Source: Nitrososphaera sp036259955 (GTDB lineage Archaea > Thermoproteota > Nitrososphaeria > Nitrososphaerales > Nitrososphaeraceae). Taken from it: a stretch of DNA of 17,960 nucleotides. The notes beneath the pieces are model-generated. The model had not been told where the DNA came from. It was given only the letters and a program-made list of their open reading frames with translations, and ran no database searches. The translations under genes and the position numbers were made by a program. Position 1 is the stretch's first letter; each line of letters starts with the position of its first letter. Positions 13,583 to 17,960 of this stretch are shown here, piece after piece. Where the stretch lies: the NCBI GenBank assembly GCA_036259955.1, contig DATAAU010000020.1:1-17960 (forward strand), read 5' to 3'.

Positions 13583-14197
13583 TTAACTAGTGTCATAAGA
13601 TTGTGAATTCTTATTCTCTTCTCTTCGTATTTCTTTCTGGTAGCCTTCCCCCCATCGTTTGAAAAGACTATGCTCGATATTGAATTGATCAAGCACCTTT
13701 CCTACTAGATGGTTTATCAAATCATCCATTGTCTTTGGCCTGTGGTAGAATCCTGGCATAGCAGGCAGAATTACCGCACTGGTACTAGCAAGTTTGGTCA
13801 TATTTTTTAGATGTATCTTTGATAGCGGAGTCTCCCTCGGAACTAGAACAAGTTTGCGCTGTTCCTTTATGCAAACACCTGCTGCTCTTGAGACTAAGCT
13901 GTCATCAAGGGCGTTTGCAATACTGGCTAGTGTTTTAGTGCTGCATGGAATAACGATCATGCCATCAACTTTGAATGAGCCACTTGAAACAGGAGCGGCC
14001 ATGTTGTCATCTTCGTAAGACCTTGTTGCAAGGGATTTAACATAGTCAAGTGTGCTGTCAGTTTCTATCTTTATGTTCTTGGCACCCCATTCTGTGATAA
14101 TAAGGTGTGTTTCAATTTTTAGCCCCTTCAGAACCTCTAGTATCCTTATACCATAAATGACACCTGAAGCGCCAGTAATCGCGATGATAAGTCGCAA
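13583..14197 (-). CDS. ubiX: Flavin prenyltransferase UbiX/Pad1 family
   Basis: 204 residues. It attaches a dimethylallyl group to FMN, giving the prenylated FMN cofactor of UbiD-type decarboxylases. The flavin site begins IAITGASGVIYG (5-16); further family blocks are PVSSGSFKVDGMIVIPCSTKTLASIANAL, the Arg-rich VPRETPLSKIHLKNM and PAMPGFYHRPKTM. In archaea the cofactor is needed by the UbiD-like decarboxylase of the modified mevalonate route to isoprenoid lipids, a plausible use here, but no ubiD is in the window. The start is TTG 14195-14197. The 13 or so last residues are polar and poorly conserved. It is divergent from the PfkB kinase. Confidence 0.92.
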   Translation of the reverse strand: MRLIIAITGASGVIYGIRILEVLKGLKIETHLIITEWGAKNIKIETDSTLDYVKSLATRSYEDDNMAAPVSSGSFKVDGMIVIPCSTKTLASIANALDDSLVSRAAGVCIKEQRKLVLVPRETPLSKIHLKNMTKLASTSAVILPAMPGFYHRPKTMDDLINHLVGKVLDQFNIEHSLFKRWGEGYQKEIRREENKNSQSYDTS

Positions 14198-14223
14198 GCA
14201 GTTGTGTGATTGTCTTACTTGCT

Positions 14224-14254
14224 ATTTAATGATGCCTGCAAGCATTTAATAATG
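14224..14254. promoter_or_regulatory. Direct repeat covering the ubiX/pfkB divergent promoters
   Basis: ATTTAATGATG (14224-14234) and ATTTAATAATG (14244-14254) are 20 bases apart, two helical turns. The first, read on the minus strand as ATTAAAT, sits about 30 bases before the ubiX TTG; the second sits about 30 bases before the PfkB TTG. They are probably the two TATA elements, and their similarity may be no more than that. A short inverted repeat GCCTA-CTAA-TAGGC (14265-14278) directly precedes the PfkB start. Confidence 0.4.
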
Positions 14255-14279
14255 AAACAAAATTGCCTACTAATAGGCG

Positions 14280-15182
14280 TTGCTGACGGTCTTTGGCACG
14301 GTTGCACTAGACACAACTCGTACTCCTTTTCGGACAGAGACCCGAATATTAGGTGGGGCTGCCACATTTGCCTCTGTTTCTTCAAGCATGTTTACCCCCA
14401 CCTCGATAGTAGCAGCGGTAGGGTCAGACATGCCCTCTGAACATATAAGAGCACTTAGCTCAAAGGGTATAGATACAAAGGGTGTAATCACCATACCAGA
14501 TGGTAAGACATTTCACTATGATTCTTCATTTGATTACGATCTATCAAACAGGACTACTAATAAAACCGAGCTTGGAGTGATAGCCGGCTTTGATCCTGTG
14601 ATCCCTGAAGATTATATTAATTCTGATTACGTATATCTTGCAAACAATGACCCCGTACAAAATATCAAGATCCTGCGGCATTTTCAGAAACCCCGGCTTG
14701 TAGTTTGTGATACTATAGAATTCTGGATAAATGGGAGCCGTGACGACGTAGTCAAAATGATAGAGATGACAGATGGAGTAGTGATAAATGACAATGAGGC
14801 TAGACTCTTGTGCAAGGAGCCTAACCTTGCAAAATGCGCCAAGAAGATAATGTCATGGGGTTCAAAATTTACAATTATCAAAAAGGGTGAGAACGGTGCT
14901 ATTCTCTTTACTAAAGATGGGCTAGTGTTTCCAGCATCTGCATTTTTTCTCGACGAAATAGTCGACCCAACTGGAGCTGGTGACTCCTTTGCAGGTGGCT
15001 TTCTCGGTCATGTATCTCGCAGGGGTACCACGGACTTTACCACAATGAAGGAGGCAGTGATCTACGGTAATGTAATGGGCTCATTTGCTGTCGAAGACTT
15101 TGGTGTCAAGCGCCTTCTATCCATAACAAAGGATGATGTCGAGGACCGATATGAAAAATATTGCAATCTGGTGCAATTCTGA
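14280..15182 (+). CDS. PfkB family carbohydrate/nucleoside kinase
   Basis: 300 residues, ribokinase fold. The N-terminal strand (VFGTVALDTT) and the GGAATFAS substrate-lid motif precede the second PfkB signature DPTGAGDSFAGGFLG (229-243), in which GAGD supplies the catalytic D235 and the anion hole. VINDNEARLL is the family's 'N-x-x-E' metal-site region. It phosphorylates an alcohol group of a sugar or nucleoside; the substrate cannot be decided from the text, as the lid region (FHYDSSFDYDLSNRTT) matches no subfamily I know. The start is TTG 14280, preceded by the ATTTAATAATG element. Confidence 0.85.
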   Translation: MLTVFGTVALDTTRTPFRTETRILGGAATFASVSSSMFTPTSIVAAVGSDMPSEHIRALSSKGIDTKGVITIPDGKTFHYDSSFDYDLSNRTTNKTELGVIAGFDPVIPEDYINSDYVYLANNDPVQNIKILRHFQKPRLVVCDTIEFWINGSRDDVVKMIEMTDGVVINDNEARLLCKEPNLAKCAKKIMSWGSKFTIIKKGENGAILFTKDGLVFPASAFFLDEIVDPTGAGDSFAGGFLGHVSRRGTTDFTTMKEAVIYGNVMGSFAVEDFGVKRLLSITKDDVEDRYEKYCNLVQF

Positions 15183-15231
15183 CCTCTTGTTTTTATACAC
15201 AAATTTTTGCCTGTTACTACCTTAAAGATGC

Positions 15232-15600
15232 TCATTTAATTTCAGGCATACTTTGCTTATTTGGGTATGACAGAGGTTCCTTAATTTGGAGTTGTGACAT
15301 CTCAAATGCAAACTTCTCTAGAAAGGCTACTGCTTGAAGGTCTGTATTCAGTCTGTACATACTTGTCTTACCAATTTTTCTGCTGATGTAAATTAGCTGG
15401 TTTTTTTCAAGGTATGGTAGTTCCCGAAAGATCGTTCTAAATGATAGTCCAGTTTTCTTCGCTATCTCTCCAGGCGAGTAATCAAATTCTTTGTGGTCAA
15501 GGAAAAAGTCCAAAATTTGAGAAACAGCCCGTGAAGAAAATACCTTGGAAAGTACTCCTTCATAGTCTGGAGCTGATTCATCTATTTCGCCTGTAGGCAT
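15232..15600 (-). CDS. Winged-helix transcription regulator (ArsR/MarR-like)
   Basis: 122 residues. After about 20 polar residues, a winged-helix domain runs from about 20 to 90: SSRAVSQILDFFLDH, then helix 2 and recognition helix YSPGEIAKKTGLSFRTIFRELPYLEKNQLI, and the wing SRKIGKTSMYRLN. A C-terminal helix (LQAVAFLEKFAFEM) may dimerise it. No cysteines or metal-binding clusters are seen in the DNA-binding helix, so a ligand cannot be proposed. It is divergent from the membrane winged-helix gene across 113 bases that contain several short repeats, and its own promoter may lie there. Confidence 0.8.
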   Translation of the reverse strand: MPTGEIDESAPDYEGVLSKVFSSRAVSQILDFFLDHKEFDYSPGEIAKKTGLSFRTIFRELPYLEKNQLIYISRKIGKTSMYRLNTDLQAVAFLEKFAFEMSQLQIKEPLSYPNKQSMPEIK

Positions 15601-15629
15601 AAGATTAATTACATATGGACATATTTGTG

Positions 15630-15689
15630 CATTGCTGTTGCAATGTATAATCTGTTTATATCGGAATATTCGAGTTATCTGAATATAAA
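15630..15689. promoter_or_regulatory. Repeat-rich divergent promoter of the two winged-helix genes
   Basis: CATTGC-TGTT-GCAATG (15630-15645) is a perfect 6-base-arm hairpin or operator, followed immediately by TATAA (15646-15650). ATCGGAATAT (15660-15669) and ATCTGAATAT (15677-15686) are direct repeats 17 bases apart. The second overlaps AATATAAA (15682-15689), the likely TATA element about 28 bases before ATG 15714. The string CAATGTATAA (15641-15650) recurs before the PepSY gene at 16486-16495. Confidence 0.45.
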
Positions 15690-15713
15690 GATTAATAACG
15701 GTACAGCTTAATT

Positions 15714-16340
15714 ATGACTGTGAATATTTTTGAGGTTGCTGTCCTCCGTATTCTTATCAAGAGACAGCAGCAACCACTAAAATTATCTGTTCTGGTTAGT
15801 GGTTTTCCTGATGACTGTGAAGATAGCGTTCTTTCTGCGATTTCTAGCTTGAGGCTTCAGGGATATATTATATTAGATGATTACCAGCCTAATGGATACG
15901 TATCCATTAACAGAGAGCGGCGAAAAGAAATCCTGCATATTGTCAATTCCGATATAATAAACTCGAACAAATTAGAGGCCGAGGAGGCAATTAAGGATTA
16001 TTGTCATAACAGTATCCCTGTCGAACAAAAAAACTCTAGTCAGATTATTACACGATATCCCGTATCCCAAGCAGTGAAAACCATAGGTATTTCATCTTTA
16101 CTCATTTTTGGGTTAGTTTTAGCTCTAGGAAGTAGCATACCTGCAACGAGTCCTGACACTGGATCTTTTGTATACTCTAAGCATCATATGCCTTACCAGA
16201 AGTGGGGTGATATTGCTTATGGAGCCAATTATCATGATGATGATAACAATGATCCCGCCTCGTCCTACACTTCTTCTTCTACTGCGGCCTCTGTTGCTTT
16301 GAAGGATTGTGCTCAGAAACTATCACAACAACAAACGTAA
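15714..16340 (+). CDS. Membrane-anchored winged-helix protein
   Basis: 208 residues from ATG 15714. The N-terminal 75 residues read as a winged helix: FEVAVLRILIKRQQQPLKLSVLVSG, helix DSVLSAISSLRLQGYIIL and the wing DDYQPNGYVSINRER. A polar linker leads to one membrane span at about 121-143 (ISSLLIFGLVLALGSS), with Lys on the inner side, so the DNA-binding domain would be cytoplasmic and about 65 residues (Ser/Asp/His/Tyr-rich, with HHMPYQKWGDIAYGANYHDDDNND) outside. That suggests a one-component membrane-bound regulator sensing something at the cell surface. I do not recognise the outer part; it contains one cysteine (DCAQKL). No nearby protease gene is obviously paired. Confidence 0.7.
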   Translation: MTVNIFEVAVLRILIKRQQQPLKLSVLVSGFPDDCEDSVLSAISSLRLQGYIILDDYQPNGYVSINRERRKEILHIVNSDIINSNKLEAEEAIKDYCHNSIPVEQKNSSQIITRYPVSQAVKTIGISSLLIFGLVLALGSSIPATSPDTGSFVYSKHHMPYQKWGDIAYGANYHDDDNNDPASSYTSSSTAASVALKDCAQKLSQQQT

Positions 16341-16351
16341 GCCACTATTCT

Positions 16352-16380
16352 ATGCGTACACGTATGCATGAACCTATTTT
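16352..16380 (+). terminator. Possible transcript end after the membrane winged-helix gene
   Basis: ATGCGTAC and GTATGCAT (16352-16359 and 16362-16369) pair with one mismatch (a G-U pair in RNA) across a two-base centre, too tight for a hairpin without opening a pair. A short T4 follows at 16377-16380. It begins 12 bases after the stop. Weak evidence. Confidence 0.25.
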
Positions 16381-16467
16381 AAGAACGCGACATTATTATG
16401 ACTATGCCAGGCCCAGATAGTATTTAATCTATACTCAATTGTAGGTTCTTGGCGACAAATATAACTT

Positions 16468-16498
16468 ACATTGTGCCAATTTTGTCAATGTATAAATA
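16468..16498 (+). promoter_or_regulatory. PepSY gene promoter: inverted repeat plus TATA element
   Basis: TATAAATA (16491-16498) is centred about 27 bases before ATG 16522. Directly upstream are arms ACATTG (16468-16473) and CAATGT (16486-16491), 12 bases apart, at the position of the BRE/activator region. The right arm with TATAA repeats the 10-base string CAATGTATAA seen at 15641-15650. Confidence 0.45.
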
Positions 16499-16521
16499 AC
16501 TGATTGTCCCAGAGTTAAGTA

Positions 16522-17130
16522 ATGAGGAATACACAATTTCTTGTCTTCGGCAGCATTGCTATAGTATTAGCAGGGTTATTCACCACCATGTCACTGCAGG
16601 AAATTATGGCCCAACAAACAAACAGCACTACTACTGCCCAATCTAACCAGACAACTAGGATGGGAATTCCCCAGATCAATGGATCTGTAAATATAGAGCA
16701 GCGATCGAACCAATTGATACGAGATAGTATCCAAGTGCCATTTGCTACTGCATTAGAAACTGCTCAGTCCGAAGTTGGAAATGGGACTGCTGCAATTTCA
16801 GGCAGTCTAGGAGTCGTCCAAGGGTATCTAGTTTATATCATCAAAGTCGCAAACTTTGACGCTGATACAAGTCGTACGGTGATAGTGGATGCAGGAAATG
16901 GTGCAGTATTGTATACATCTGGAGATAGGCCATTACACTTCGGTGGTGTGGGAGGTCCTGGATGTGGATATGGCAGTGGCGGTGAAGATAAACATCATCA
17001 CAAGGGCTTTGGCAATCATGGGGGAAATTATGACAGAGGCATGACAACAGATAGAGGTAATAGCGGTGGTGGTAGTGGCGGCCAATCTACTGGTAGCGGA
17101 GTGGTGGCATCGCCGGCCATAGGCGTATAA
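16522..17130 (+). CDS. Secreted PepSY-like protein with Gly/His-rich tail
   Basis: 202 residues. A signal peptide (hydrophobic 7-22, likely cleavage after A30 in EIMA-QQ) is followed by a Ser/Thr/Asn/Gln-rich linker with possible N-glycosylation sites (NST, NQT, NGS). A PepSY-like domain occupies about 75-137: ATALETAQSEVG, GYLVYIIKVANFDADTSRTVIVDAGNGAVLYTS. The last 65 residues are Gly-rich with histidine clusters (EDKHHHKGFGNHGG) and one cysteine, suggesting metal binding or surface attachment. PepSY domains are extracytoplasmic and sometimes inhibit proteases; the activity here is unknown. An apparent leaderless promoter precedes it. The C-terminus has no membrane anchor. Confidence 0.75.
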   Translation: MRNTQFLVFGSIAIVLAGLFTTMSLQEIMAQQTNSTTTAQSNQTTRMGIPQINGSVNIEQRSNQLIRDSIQVPFATALETAQSEVGNGTAAISGSLGVVQGYLVYIIKVANFDADTSRTVIVDAGNGAVLYTSGDRPLHFGGVGGPGCGYGSGGEDKHHHKGFGNHGGNYDRGMTTDRGNSGGGSGGQSTGSGVVASPAIGV

Positions 17131-17215
17131 TAGTTACGACCCTCATTACATGTCTCTTTCTTTTTTCTGTTGGCGAGGTATATAGCACCATTGATCCATA
17201 CGCCCTAGCCAGTTT

Positions 17216-17281
17216 TTGATAGATCATGATGACATTTGGTTTGATCAGGAAAATTTCGACTATGACAAAAATGGTCAATAA
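17216..17281 (+). CDS. Very small acidic ORF (tentative)
   Basis: A 21-residue frame from TTG 17216 to TAA 17279-17281 reads MIDHDDIWFDQENFDYDKNG and then Q: acidic, aromatic and clearly non-random in feel. A GGTATATAG element (17178-17186) lies about 34 bases upstream. It lies in the 186-base gap between the PepSY and MgtC genes. It may be a microprotein, a decayed C-terminus or chance; I cannot tell which. Confidence 0.15.
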   Translation: MIDHDDIWFDQENFDYDKNGQ

Positions 17282-17316
17282 AGAGTCCCATAATACTGTA
17301 TACTTGGAAACAAAAA

Positions 17317-17760
17317 TTGGTCTTTGAGAATCTGCCTACAGGATATGAACTACGGTTCTTAGTGGACATTGGCATTGCACTTGCTGCTGGCTTTGCAATT
17401 GGCGCAGAAAGAGAATCAAGAGGCAAGCCTGCTGGAATCAGCACACACTGCCTCGTTATCGGCGGTACTGCAATATTCACATTCCTCTCGTCAGTGGTAG
17501 ATCCTAACTCTACATCAAGAATTGCAGCTCAGATAGTTTCAGGTATCGGCTTTCTTGGGGCTGGGATCATTCTCAAGAGTGAGATAGATAAGAAAATTAC
17601 AAATCTGACTACTGCAGCAGCTATATGGTTTGCAGCCTCAATAGGAATGGCTATCGGATACGAATACTATTTCATGGCCGTTGTAGCCACTGCATTTGCT
17701 GTTGGAGTGCCAAGAATACCGCATATCTCGAAGTTGATAAAAAAAGGCGAAGAAGAGTAG
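17317..17760 (+). CDS. MgtC/SapB family membrane protein
   Basis: 147 residues, the hydrophobic core domain only, without the C-terminal ACT-like domain of enterobacterial MgtC. Family text is clear: the first helix with D17 and GFAIGAERESRGKPAGISTH (25-44), then DPNSTSRIAAQIVSGIGFLGAGIIL (62-86) and NLTTAAAIWFAASIGMAIGYEYY (96-118). Four to five membrane spans are expected. MgtC proteins influence magnesium and acid homeostasis and, in bacteria, ATP synthase; they do not clearly transport Mg2+. The start is TTG 17317, the only candidate before an upstream in-frame stop at 17263-17265. Confidence 0.88.
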   Translation: MVFENLPTGYELRFLVDIGIALAAGFAIGAERESRGKPAGISTHCLVIGGTAIFTFLSSVVDPNSTSRIAAQIVSGIGFLGAGIILKSEIDKKITNLTTAAAIWFAASIGMAIGYEYYFMAVVATAFAVGVPRIPHISKLIKKGEEE

Positions 17761-17802
17761 CGGAACCAGATCTTTGGCTTCCTTCACTTATCCTTATATG
17801 AT

Positions 17803-17823
17803 ATAATAATAATGATAATAATG
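17803..17823. repeat. ATA/ATG microsatellite downstream of mgtC
   Basis: ATAATAATAATG (17803-17814) runs into ATAATAATG (17815-17823), then ATGAT-like units and a T5 run (17830-17834 region). It may form part of the mgtC transcript end. The rest of the right edge, 17761-17960, shows no supported gene. Confidence 0.5.
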
Positions 17824-17960
17824 ATAGTGTTTTTAATAGAAAGTTCATAAGGTTGTATGCTTCGCTGCCTCTTCGGGCGTTGGGTATGGTTAAATCATCT
17901 TTACTTAGACCTATCTTCTTTCTGCCAAGTCTAATCACTTCTAAGCAAGTAGTTTAGAAC

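Noticed and set aside
16841..17278. Minus-strand open frames over the PepSY gene and its downstream gap
   Set aside because: They run antisense to Gly/His codon repeats, which generate spurious His/Cys/Pro-rich frames.
1..17960. tRNA, rRNA, CRISPR or insertion sequence
   Set aside because: I looked in the larger gaps for T-loop-like strings, spaced repeats and transposase text and found none; a covariance-model scan would be decisive for tRNAs.

Overview
The window is a compact stretch of an archaeal chromosome, most likely from the Nitrososphaeria (Thaumarchaeota). It encodes a TATA-box-binding protein, the Nop5/fibrillarin box C/D RNP pair, a Rio1-type kinase next to a Pno1/Dim2-like double-KH protein, Trm1, a Trm5-like C-terminus, an Ard1/Naa10-like acetyltransferase, a Sec11-type (Ser/His) signal peptidase and a DUF424 protein. 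Many start codons (often TTG) lie about 25-30 bases downstream of an A/T-rich TATA element with no clear Shine-Dalgarno sequence, which is typical of leaderless archaeal transcripts. The lineage is judged from overall resemblance, not from a search.

Layout. 1-4.6 kb: end of a Trm5-like gene, a small two-TM protein, the acetyltransferase, a site-2-type metalloprotease, a LarA-like protein divergent from pyrE, and tbp. 4.7-6.1 kb: a minus-strand run of a 97-residue unknown, signal peptidase and YjbQ. 6.1-10.5 kb: nop5-flpA, rnhB, trm1 and an anchored helical protein. 10.5-13.5 kb: a ferredoxin/flavodoxin-NADP reductase-like flavoenzyme, DUF424, rio1 and the KH gene. 13.6-15.2 kb: divergent ubiX and a PfkB kinase. 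15.2-17.8 kb: a more accessory-looking part with a winged-helix regulator, a membrane-anchored winged-helix protein, a secreted PepSY-like protein with a Gly/His-rich tail, and MgtC.

Much of the content is information processing: rRNA and tRNA methylation, small-subunit maturation and basal transcription. Five convergent gene pairs overlap or abut at their stop codons, while the divergent promoters carry several inverted repeats placed like operators.

I saw no tRNA or rRNA gene, no CRISPR array and no insertion sequence. No obviously new multi-gene system is present. The best leads are the operator-like repeats (larA/pyrE, acetyltransferase/protease, tbp), the membrane-anchored winged-helix gene that shares a promoter motif with the PepSY gene, and a LarA-like protein that seems to lack the LarA catalytic signature.
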